The notes: generated from the sequence alone by a model not told the origin. A stretch of DNA of 5,019 nt from JAJCZB01 sp964350195 (GCA_964350195.1 CAYGJB010000035.1:1-5019); one strand, 5' to 3'. Counted from the stretch's first letter, positions 1 through 4,992 are shown. Made by a program: numbers and translations.

Positions 1-11
1 TTATACGATGA

Positions 12-410
12 TTTCAAACTTTTTTCAATCTAATTAATTTCCTGATTCAACTAGTAACCAGAAGCAGCGTAACGCTTCCTCTAGAAATAGTTAGCGGTAT
101 TTTTTTTCCATCAAACAATCTTATTCAAAATAACAAAGTCTCTTGTAGCATGGGAGGAAGCTTATCTCAAGGGTTTGGCATATCAGGATCAAGTATTAAA
201 AATATGATTATAGGAAACACCGCCTATGGCAGCTCATGCAACTATGCGTTTGTAACCAATCAATTCAATCAACTATTTAATCAAGAACCTAGTGCGGTAC
301 AAAGCTTTGGCTTAGAGAATAAAGAGATCATTATCCAGCCGAATGATATTCCGGCTCGCATTAAAAGGACAGAGCTTTTGCTTGAAAGTTTGATTGATAA
401 TCTGCTCTAG
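12..410 (+). pseudogene. C-terminal remnant of a right-handed beta-helix (NosD-like) repeat protein
   Basis: The frame is open from just after a TGA at 9-11 to the TAG at 408-410. The only ATG in it is at 150 (86 residues), and no recognisable ribosome-binding site precedes it. Repeat-like sequence begins well upstream of that ATG, so the ATG is unlikely to be the original start. Two coils of the parallel beta-helix type are visible, each with a Gly-Ile strand, a Ser/Asn turn and an Asn-rich strand: SGIFFPSNNLIQNNKV (about 93-140) and GFGISGSSIKNMIIGNTAYG (about 174-233). A non-repetitive Gln/Asn-rich tail and an acidic helix ending in SLIDNLL follow. Such proteins are usually several hundred residues long and exported, so this is a tail lacking its signal peptide and most coils. 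The other two forward frames carry several stops in 1-94 and show no continuation. Alternatives are a real 86-residue gene from ATG 150, or a gene cut by a sequencing error. The repeat family is a pattern judgement. Confidence 0.5.
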
Positions 411-411
411 C

Positions 412-1383
412 TCATATAAAAAGCGGATAACTATCAAATCCAATTAATCGACATTCAGGCTGCAGAACAATACCAAATTCATCTCGCACCTTTTTCTGCA
501 TCAGCCGCGCAACAGCAATAATGTCAGCCGTGGTTGCATTTCCCAGATTCACAATCATATTTGCATGCTGATGTGATACTTGTGCACCTCCTACACGCAG
601 CTCTCCCTTCAGGCCACTTTTATCAAGATAATAGGCTGCCCATATCGCTTTTTTACCATTAATTTCAAGAGAAACTTCATTTTCATAAAAATTTCTAAAA
701 AAGCTTCCGCAAGTATTTTTATTCGGATAACGTGCCTGGCGATGGCGAATGATTTCATCTCTTCGCCCATGTGCATAGTACACTTCATGCCATGAAGATG
801 CGCACACGCGAAAGGTTGCATCCACAAGAATATGCTTTCCTTCATGAAGTTTTGATCTGTTATACCCAAAAGCAAACCATTCATTCTCAACACTTAAGAA
901 GTTGCCTGTTTCTTTTTCAAGCACTGTAGCCCGCACCAGAAAATGAGAAAGTAAAAAATCAAAATAGTGGAGATTGATATAGACAGCGCCCCCCACAGTA
1001 CCAGGAATACCGCTAAACTCTTCAAGGCCAATCAAGTTGTTCTCAAGACAATATACAATCAAATCATTCAGATCGGTGCCCGCACCAGCCGTTACTTCAG
1101 ACACTCCCTCAACAATCTCAATATGCCCCATGTCATCAATACGAGGACAAATAACAAGACCTCTCACTCCTTCATCGCTTACAAGCATATTGGCTCCTTT
1201 GCCAAGAAGCGCGATAGATAGGTTTTTTTCAAGTGCAAATTGAACCACTTCTTTCAGTTCTTTTGAACTTTCGGGTTCTGCAAAGTATTCAGCCAGGCCG
1301 CCAGTCTTAAACCAATTTCTGTCTGCAAGAGAAATAGCGGTTTGGATTGAATCAAAACGCTTCAGCTTCTGAGGAATATTCAT
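412..1383 (-). CDS. murB: UDP-N-acetylenolpyruvoylglucosamine reductase (UDP-N-acetylmuramate dehydrogenase)
   Basis: MurB is a cytoplasmic FAD enzyme that uses NADPH to reduce UDP-GlcNAc-enolpyruvate to UDP-MurNAc, the second committed step of peptidoglycan precursor synthesis. The 323 residues match the family's length and motif order: NWFKTGG (23-29), the FAD-binding GKGANMLVSDEG (61-72), GIPGTVGGA (125-133), YNRS with Arg176, NTCGSFFRN (223-231) with the proton-donor Ser227, GLKG (257-260), GGAQVSHQHANMIVN (265-279), and a C-terminal LQPE with catalytic-type Glu310. The N-terminal half is the FAD domain and the C-terminal part the substrate domain. The NAGAYG-type segment that normally follows GGA is replaced by NLHYFDFLLSHF (137-148), an unusual variant. 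The gene lies 30 bp downstream of trhO on the same strand and is probably co-transcribed. No strong ribosome-binding site precedes ATG 1383, but that start gives the expected N-terminus. It ends one base from the convergent beta-helix remnant. Confidence 0.95.
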   Translation of the reverse strand: MNIPQKLKRFDSIQTAISLADRNWFKTGGLAEYFAEPESSKELKEVVQFALEKNLSIALLGKGANMLVSDEGVRGLVICPRIDDMGHIEIVEGVSEVTAGAGTDLNDLIVYCLENNLIGLEEFSGIPGTVGGAVYINLHYFDFLLSHFLVRATVLEKETGNFLSVENEWFAFGYNRSKLHEGKHILVDATFRVCASSWHEVYYAHGRRDEIIRHRQARYPNKNTCGSFFRNFYENEVSLEINGKKAIWAAYYLDKSGLKGELRVGGAQVSHQHANMIVNLGNATTADIIAVARLMQKKVRDEFGIVLQPECRLIGFDSYPLFI

Positions 1384-1413
1384 ATTTTAACTTCGATAGT
1401 TTTGTTTTCGAGG

Positions 1414-2343
1414 TTATTTATTTATGCACACAGTCTGCTCTGGGGCTTTCACAAACGGAGCACGCTTTTTTACTTTTCCTTCAGCAAGAAGCTTTCTACA
1501 TTTTTCACTGCATGCATTTTCCATACGCTTCATGCAATTATTACATGAAATATATTGCACATTACACAGAGAGTTTATGCAGTTGGTATAATCATTGCAC
1601 AGCTCATCGCACTGATCACAATGTGTAAGAATATCGTCATTAATCCGTACAGCCACTCTCCGATCAAATACATAATTTTTGCCGCGAAAATGCCCATCAG
1701 GATACTCTTCTGTATACCGTACGATGCCGCCTTTGATTTGAAACACCTCTTTGGCAATGCCTTTTGTTTTTAAATATGCTGTGGCTCGTTCGCAGCGAAC
1801 ACCACCAGTGCAATGCATCAAAACCCGCTTATTTTTAAACTGCTCATGGTGCTCATCAATATATTTAGGAAGATCACGAAAATTAGTGATATCAGGCGTG
1901 ATAGAACCTTTAAAGGTACCAATACGAGATTCAAAATTATTACGAGTATCAAGGATCACTAAATCTTCTGGACGCTCGTCTAAAAGCTCATGTACCTGCT
2001 TTGGCTCTAAATGAATCCCGCCATCTTTCACTGTGAGTTTATTTGGATCAACTCCTAATGCACATATTTCATCACGCACTTTGATAGACATTTTAGGAAA
2101 ATAGGTCGCGTCCCCTGGAGATTCCTTAAAATCAATATCAGAGAAAAGATCATGTTTTTTCATAATTTGTGCATAACGATCAATATCCTCTGCGTCCCCA
2201 CCCACAGTACCATTAATACCTTCTGTGCCAATAATAATACGGCCCGTTAAATTCAGGTCTGTGCAAATCTGGCGCTGCCATTTGAGAATACGTTTTGGAT
2301 ACTCAATTGATACATATTTGTAATAAAGAAGAATCTTACCCAT
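1414..2343 (-). CDS. trhO: tRNA uridine(34) hydroxylase, rhodanese-domain (YceA family)
   Basis: TrhO carries out oxygen-dependent hydroxylation of U34 in a subset of tRNAs to 5-hydroxyuridine, a wobble-base modification precursor, in the cytoplasm. The 309 residues show the full family architecture: an N-terminal alpha/beta domain with GTEGINGTVGG (39-49), a middle rhodanese domain with LDTRNNFE (131-138), and the active-site loop MHCTGGVRCERA (176-187). Cys178 is the catalytic position and Cys184 the second conserved cysteine. A Cys-rich C-terminal module has cysteines at 242, 245, 249, 255, 260, 267, 270, 278 and 282, as in E. coli YceA. The start at 2343 is supported by an AAAGGG element at 2351-2356 (minus strand), 7 nt before the ATG. 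A promoter with an extended -10 lies just upstream. murB follows after 30 bp, so this is the first gene of a likely two-gene unit. Nothing seems truncated. Confidence 0.95.
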   Translation of the reverse strand: MGKILLYYKYVSIEYPKRILKWQRQICTDLNLTGRIIIGTEGINGTVGGDAEDIDRYAQIMKKHDLFSDIDFKESPGDATYFPKMSIKVRDEICALGVDPNKLTVKDGGIHLEPKQVHELLDERPEDLVILDTRNNFESRIGTFKGSITPDITNFRDLPKYIDEHHEQFKNKRVLMHCTGGVRCERATAYLKTKGIAKEVFQIKGGIVRYTEEYPDGHFRGKNYVFDRRVAVRINDDILTHCDQCDELCNDYTNCINSLCNVQYISCNNCMKRMENACSEKCRKLLAEGKVKKRAPFVKAPEQTVCINK

Positions 2344-2370
2344 AAAAATGCCCTTTCGTCCTACAAAAAC

Positions 2371-2400
2371 CAGTATAGCACAATCTTTTATAGGCGATAA
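2371..2400 (-). promoter_or_regulatory. Promoter of trhO-murB (extended -10)
   Basis: On the minus strand TATACT (2377 down to 2372) is preceded by TGC, giving the extended -10 form TGnTATACT, a 5 of 6 match to TATAAT. A -35 at 17 bp spacing would be TTATCG, only a 3 of 6 match, which an extended -10 promoter can tolerate. Transcription would start near 2365 and leave a leader of about 22 nt that includes the AAAGGG ribosome-binding site. Confidence 0.55.
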
Positions 2401-2409
2401 GTCTGACTA

Positions 2410-2438
2410 TTTCCAAAACATTTGAATCTCTGTATGGT
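2410..2438 (+). promoter_or_regulatory. Candidate promoter of the secreted WD40-like gene
   Basis: TTTCCA (2410-2415, 4 of 6 to TTGACA) and TATGGT (2433-2438, 4 of 6 to TATAAT) are separated by 17 bp. The predicted start near 2445 leaves a leader of about 26 nt. It carries AAGGA at 2458-2462, 8 nt before the ATG, as ribosome-binding site. The match is weak and rests partly on position in the divergent region. Confidence 0.35.
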
Positions 2439-2470
2439 CTAATAATAAAAAACATGAAAGGAAATGTATT

Positions 2471-3043
2471 ATGAAAAGAATATACCTTATCACCATCGCC
2501 ACTTTTACTCTTTTTTCTCTGCAAGCTATGGAAGAAGAGCCACAATTTCGTTATTGCGACCCTAAATCCCATTATTCTTTGGATAATAATAGATATATCA
2601 CCTTTGAGCCCACCTATGAAGATGAGAAAGAGTATCCCTTCTTTCTTACTCTGCATAAAGGAGAACCAAAGGGAATAGCATTTGGGCTAAGCCGCGCTAA
2701 AGAACAAATGGAACTTATCGATTTTAACGAAAAAGGCATCATAACAGGCATTGATGTTTCAGAAGATTACGAAAACATAGCAGTGTGCAGAGAAAATGGA
2801 ATAATAACCGTCTTTTCCGCCACCGATGCAACTCACGTTACTATCAAAGTTACGCTTGATTACCTTTTGGCAGTAAAATTTTTTAAAAAAAATATTGTTG
2901 GTGCCTATTCAAAAGACAAGCTTCATCTATTAAATTTTATCAATCATTCTATAGCAAGAAGAAATACAACTATCCAAATGCCTGAAGATCAAAAAAAATT
3001 TTTAGTTTCTGTACCACTCCCCCTTACAGCTCAAAAAGATTAG
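2471..3043 (+). CDS. Secreted short WD40/beta-propeller-like protein
   Basis: The 190-residue product begins with a clear Sec signal peptide: MKR, a hydrophobic core (about residues 4-17), and probable cleavage after SLQA at Ala19, so it is exported. No lipobox is present. The mature part contains strands in the WD40 pattern. The best repeat is about 91-116, ITGIDVSEDYENIAVC then a turn and IITVFS. A second runs about 131-157 (LLAVKFF, IVGAYSKDKLHLLNF). The region around 35-62 may be a third, degenerate blade. A closed propeller needs at least four blades and usually about seven, so this is too short to close alone. It may be a truncated derivative, or it may assemble as an oligomer. The ribosome-binding site AAGGA 8 nt upstream fixes the start. 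The methyltransferase starts about 35 bp downstream. Two A8 tracts (2885-2892 and 2991-2998) lie in the coding region. The function is unknown, and a role in host interaction would be speculation. Confidence 0.75.
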   Translation: MKRIYLITIATFTLFSLQAMEEEPQFRYCDPKSHYSLDNNRYITFEPTYEDEKEYPFFLTLHKGEPKGIAFGLSRAKEQMELIDFNEKGIITGIDVSEDYENIAVCRENGIITVFSATDATHVTIKVTLDYLLAVKFFKKNIVGAYSKDKLHLLNFINHSIARRNTTIQMPEDQKKFLVSVPLPLTAQKD

Positions 3044-3069
3044 ACCATAGGGAAAGATTGCACTATACT
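3041..3069 (+). promoter_or_regulatory. Promoter of the SpoU methyltransferase gene, nearly leaderless
   Basis: TAGACC (3041-3046, 4 of 6 to TTGACA, overlapping the stop codon of the preceding gene) and TATACT (3064-3069, 5 of 6) are separated by 17 bp. Initiation about 7 nt after the -10 falls at 3075-3079, that is, at or just before the ATG at 3079. The same CTATACT string forms the trhO -10 on the other strand. Confidence 0.5.
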
Positions 3070-3078
3070 TCAACTATT

Positions 3079-3822
3079 ATGAAAACTATTAGCTCTCGTA
3101 CCAATGAACTCATCAAGCATATAAGTTCTCTGCAACAAAAGCGCCAGCGAAGTTTGCATCAAGAATTTGTGGGGGAAGGCAGCCGGGTCTGCACCGCGCT
3201 CATAAAAAGCGGTATGGAACTAAAAAATATTTTTGTCTCCGAAAAATTCATATCTCTTGCACGAAAAAGTGCCCCTGAAGGCAAAATCATACTGGTTACA
3301 GAGCACGTAATGGAAAAAATGAGTGGAGCAACTACGCCCAGCGGCATGCTCGGGCACTTTGCTTTACCCAAGCACCCTGCTCCAGAAAAGCTAGATACCG
3401 GTTTGGTACTTGCTCAAATAAGCGATCCAGGAAACATGGGAACATTAATCCGATCAGCGGCCGCTCTTAATAAAAAAACAGTCGTAATCGTTGAAGGTGC
3501 CGATCCTTTTTGCCCCAAAACAGTACAAGCATCGGCAGGAACCATTGGGATGCTACATATCTTCCAATGGAGCTGGCCAGAGCTTATGGCTTACAAAAAA
3601 GATTTTTCGCTTGTAGCTATGGTAGTATCAGGTGGAAAAAACCCTGCTGAAGTCAGCCAAAAAAGCCTGCTTGTCGTTGGATCGGAAGCGCATGGCATTC
3701 CACAAGAATGGGTGAATGAATGCGATCAAAAACTTACCCTTCCAATGCCAGGAAATACAGAAAGCTTAAATGCTTCTGTAGCCGGCTCTATCGCTCTGTA
3801 TCTTTTGACCAATTCAATCTAA
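3079..3822 (+). CDS. SpoU/TrmH-family RNA 2'-O-ribose methyltransferase
   Basis: Enzymes of this family use S-adenosylmethionine to methylate the 2'-hydroxyl of a ribose in rRNA or tRNA through a C-terminal trefoil-knot (SPOUT) domain. With the start at ATG 3079 the protein has 247 residues, typical of the family. The N-terminus ISSRTNELIKHISSL and FVGEGSRV (about 31-38) are the usual substrate-binding domain landmarks. The three SPOUT motifs follow: DPGNMGTLIRSA (about 116-127, with the conserved Asn and Arg), VVGSEAHGIP (199-208), and LPMPGNTESLNASVAGSIAL (221-240). A TTG at 3058 would add seven residues, but TATACT lies inside that extension and family N-termini fit the ATG, so I prefer the ATG. 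No ribosome-binding site sits close to it. The exact RNA target (23S rRNA, as for RlmB or TsnR, or tRNA, as for TrmH) cannot be read from sequence, so no symbol is given. Confidence 0.9.
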   Translation: MKTISSRTNELIKHISSLQQKRQRSLHQEFVGEGSRVCTALIKSGMELKNIFVSEKFISLARKSAPEGKIILVTEHVMEKMSGATTPSGMLGHFALPKHPAPEKLDTGLVLAQISDPGNMGTLIRSAAALNKKTVVIVEGADPFCPKTVQASAGTIGMLHIFQWSWPELMAYKKDFSLVAMVVSGGKNPAEVSQKSLLVVGSEAHGIPQEWVNECDQKLTLPMPGNTESLNASVAGSIALYLLTNSI

Positions 3823-3833
3823 TTCAATATAAT
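3805..3833 (+). promoter_or_regulatory. Near-consensus sigma70-type promoter of the zinc-finger-like exported gene
   Basis: TTGACC (3805-3810, 5 of 6) and a perfect TATAAT (3828-3833) are separated by exactly 17 bp. The -35 lies inside the last codons of the methyltransferase gene. The predicted start near 3840 gives a leader of about 30 nt ending in TTGGGGGCTATT before the ATG at 3870. This is the best promoter in the window and suggests independent, possibly strong expression of the downstream gene. Confidence 0.75.
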
Positions 3834-3836
3834 TCA
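3811..3836 (+). repeat. Three AATTCA direct repeats with 10-bp period
   Basis: AATTCA occurs at 3811-3816, 3821-3826 and 3831-3836, exactly one helical turn apart. The first two copies continue as AATTCAAT. The array fills the spacer of the promoter at 3805-3833 and overlaps its -10 and the methyltransferase stop codon. It could be an operator array or simply low-complexity A+T-rich sequence. Confidence 0.6.
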
Positions 3837-3859
3837 GCTATTATTAGTTTTTATTTTTT

Positions 3860-3864
3860 GGGGG
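3860..3864 (+). promoter_or_regulatory. GGGGG ribosome-binding element
   Basis: Five G residues end 5 nt before ATG 3870. They can pair with the anti-Shine-Dalgarno CCUCC of 16S rRNA with one G-U wobble. The element decides the start at 3870 over in-frame upstream codons that lie within the methyltransferase gene. The last gene of the window has the same arrangement. Confidence 0.6.
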
Positions 3865-3869
3865 CTATT

Positions 3870-4175
3870 ATGAAAAAAACATATCATTTGTTGCTTTGTG
3901 CAATGCTGCTCTTCCCATCATTTTCCTTTTCTATGAACGAAACAAATGAAACATTTTATTTAGGCCAATTGATCTGCACATACGAATGCTACCTATGCAG
4001 GAATAAAAAAGCTTGTAAGGGCTTTGAGGCGATGCACAAAAAAGCAAAGAAGCATTTTCAAGACAAGCATCCTAGCCAGTGCGATGAAATAGTAAAAAAA
4101 AGACTCTATGATATAAAAGTTGATTATGAGCCTTCTTCAGAACAAGATGCCTATTGCACAAAAACTCATTTATGA
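3870..4175 (+). CDS. Small exported Cys/His-rich protein with a zinc-finger-like motif
   Basis: The product has 101 residues. MKK, a hydrophobic stretch (about 5-19) and FSFS before MNE indicate a Sec signal peptide cleaved near residue 21. Cys10 is not in a lipobox, because the residue before it is Leu. The mature part of about 80 residues is Lys-rich and has cysteines at 36, 40, 43, 49, 71 and 96 and histidines at 56, 62 and 67. CYLC (40-43) followed by HFQDKH (62-67) resembles a C2H2 zinc finger, although the 18-residue gap between the Cys and His pairs is longer than the usual 12. His56 offers an alternative C-x2-C-x12-H-x5-H. The start is set by GGGGG 5 nt upstream and by the signal peptide. 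A near-consensus promoter precedes it. I recognise no family. Disulfide bonding in the periplasm is an alternative to metal binding. Function unknown. Confidence 0.75.
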   Translation: MKKTYHLLLCAMLLFPSFSFSMNETNETFYLGQLICTYECYLCRNKKACKGFEAMHKKAKKHFQDKHPSQCDEIVKKRLYDIKVDYEPSSEQDAYCTKTHL

Positions 4176-4210
4176 TCAAAGTTACGCCTTCTAGCTTTTT
4201 TTATACAACC

Positions 4211-4316
4211 GGTGGACAATGAAAAACGTCTTTAAAATAGCCTAGTTATTCTAAAGGATACCGCCATCCATGGCTTGACAAGAATAAGCCTTTATTCAAA
4301 GGCAGCTTGCACCACC
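4211..4316 (+). other. Candidate structured RNA element
   Basis: GGTGGACAA (4211-4219) can pair with TTGCACCACC (4307-4316), as GGTGG with CCACC and CAA with TTG, closing about 106 nt. Inside, GAATAA (4282-4287) pairs with TTATTC (4292-4297) over a 4-nt loop. GGCTT (4272-4276) with AAGCC (4286-4290) is an alternative to that hairpin, and GCCA/TGGC (4263-4266 and 4271-4274) could form a short extra stem. No known RNA family was recognised, and strand and function are uncertain. Confidence 0.3.
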
Positions 4317-4389
4317 CTTAAGAACTTTTTTAAAAAGCTTTCCAAACTTAAAGGCACCTTTTGTTGGCACGAGATGACTATTTAATTGA

Positions 4390-4407
4390 TTCAATCGATA
4401 GATTGAA
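4390..4407. repeat. Perfect 7-bp hairpin TTCAATC-GATA-GATTGAA
   Basis: TTCAATC (4390-4396) and GATTGAA (4401-4407) are perfect complements around a GATA loop. There is no T-run directly after it that would make a classical terminator, although TTTT follows at 4411-4414. It could be a dyad operator or part of a structured RNA. Confidence 0.4.
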
Positions 4408-4419
4408 CTGTTTTATTAT

Positions 4420-4446
4420 AGCAAAAGTTAGTGAACATGTTTTGCT
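4420..4446. repeat. 7-bp inverted repeat AGCAAAA / TTTTGCT
   Basis: AGCAAAA (4420-4426) pairs with TTTTGCT (4440-4446) across a 13-nt loop, directly after the hairpin at 4390-4407. In A+T-rich DNA this could arise by chance. Confidence 0.3.
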
Positions 4447-4619
4447 TTAAAGACTAAAAGACTTAATCTATTGCCTTTTAATGGTGATTTTTGTACTCTG
4501 AAAATGAGAACTTGATATGAAAAAGATTAAAATCTAGTCACTCGAAACCATATAGTTGATTAGATAAAATTTGGTTCAAGCTGCCATTGATCGAACTGCA
4601 TAACGTTTATAGGGTATTT

Positions 4620-4625
4620 AGGGGG
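4620..4625 (+). promoter_or_regulatory. AGGGGG ribosome-binding element
   Basis: AGGGGG ends 4 nt before ATG 4630 and can pair with anti-Shine-Dalgarno CCUCC using one wobble. It matches the G5 element in front of the other small exported gene and supports the start at 4630. Confidence 0.6.
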
Positions 4626-4629
4626 TTCT

Positions 4630-4986
4630 ATGAAAAAGCTGTTATCTCAAATTAGTTCCTATGCTATTTTAATCGGATTAATGATTCCATCTGGAGCATT
4701 AGCAGCATACGACGATTCATTTCGCCTAGGCATGAAAAATGAAATACTTAATGCCTTTGAATTGGTTGAAAAACCAAAAGAAATAGAAAAACCAAAGCCA
4801 AAAGAAGGCTGGGAAACTATCAAGGCTAATATTGCAAAATTATGGACCAAGCAGATGTTTCCTGAGTCACAGATATCGCCAAGAGAACGTCTTGAGGTGG
4901 CGTTTGAACAGCTACCACCTTTGGCTATGCCGGCCCATGATTCTGTGCTTGATCTAGAGCTTTTAAGTGAAGCTCGGAGGGCTTAA
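4630..4986 (+). CDS. Small exported protein of unknown function
   Basis: The 118-residue product starts with a convincing Sec signal peptide: MKKLLSQ, a hydrophobic core (about 11-20), then SGALA with cleavage expected after Ala25. The mature part, about 93 residues, has a short acidic helix (about 28-47), a Lys/Pro/Glu-rich linker with repeated EKPK (47-59), then a predicted amphipathic helical region (GWETIKANIAKLW, 60-72) and a C-terminal helix ending in LLSEARRA. The mature protein has no cysteine, in contrast to the preceding exported gene. The linker resembles the extended Lys-Pro spacers of envelope-spanning proteins, but that is composition only. The start is fixed by AGGGGG 4 nt upstream. 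A 454-bp gap precedes it, so it probably has its own promoter. I recognise no family. Confidence 0.7.
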   Translation: MKKLLSQISSYAILIGLMIPSGALAAYDDSFRLGMKNEILNAFELVEKPKEIEKPKPKEGWETIKANIAKLWTKQMFPESQISPRERLEVAFEQLPPLAMPAHDSVLDLELLSEARRA

Positions 4987-4992
4987 AAGCCC
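4979..4992 (+). terminator. Possible weak terminator hairpin at the end of the last gene
   Basis: GGGCT (4979-4983) pairs with AGCCC (4988-4992) across a TAAA loop that includes the stop codon TAA (4984-4986). The following bases (GCTTCTCATTTTCTTC) are pyrimidine-rich but not a true T-run, so termination efficiency is doubtful. Confidence 0.3.

Larger units (their letters stand above)
4301..4585. repeat. 14-bp inverted repeat pair, 13 of 14 matching
   Basis: GGCAGCTTGCACCA at 4301-4314 recurs on the opposite strand as GGCAGCTTGAACCA at 4572-4585. The arms are 257 bp apart, and similarity stops at their ends. The pair could be the ends of a small mobile element, or arms of a long-range RNA stem. 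No target-site duplication is evident. Confidence 0.45.
4176..4629. other. 454-bp gap without a convincing gene, containing repeats and hairpins
   Basis: No reading frame here has a plausible start and length. The longest suggestive frame (+, 4236-4385) is open for 49 codons without an early start codon. ATG 4219 opens only MKNVFKIA before TAG, which could be the stub of a decayed exported-protein gene. A T7 run at 4195-4201 may end the preceding transcript, but only a weak AAAG/CTTT stem precedes it. Further right are inverted repeats and hairpins, listed separately, and a possible promoter of the next gene (TCGAAA 4542-4547, 17 bp, TAAAAT 4565-4570). No tRNA or known RNA family was recognised. 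Confidence 0.6.

Noticed and set aside
609..893. Open frames in murB and trhO in other frames, including 609-893 (-), 967-1221 (+) and 1751-2014 (+)
   Set aside because: They overlap strongly conserved genes in other frames and show no family motifs or ribosome-binding sites.
2336..2656. Minus-strand open frame of 106 codons across the divergent promoter region
   Set aside because: It crosses both promoters and the signal-peptide gene, has no ribosome-binding site and no recognisable motif.
3058..3078. TTG start of the methyltransferase
   Set aside because: The added seven codons overlap the TATACT -10, the AGGGA in front is a poor and too-close ribosome-binding match, and the family N-terminus fits ATG 3079. 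Kept only as an alternative.
3720..3869. In-frame N-terminal extension of the zinc-finger-like gene from an ATG at 3720
   Set aside because: It lies mostly inside the methyltransferase gene in another frame, has no ribosome-binding site, and would place the signal peptide internally. ATG 3870 has a G5 element and gives a proper signal peptide.
3870..3900. Lipoprotein signal at Cys10 of the zinc-finger-like protein
   Set aside because: The residue before the cysteine is Leu rather than Gly, Ala or Ser, and the cysteine is inside the hydrophobic core.
4568..4590. tRNA-like T-arm (GGTTCAAG...)
   Set aside because: The flanking bases do not form the 5-bp T-stem, and no acceptor, D or anticodon arm can be found around it.
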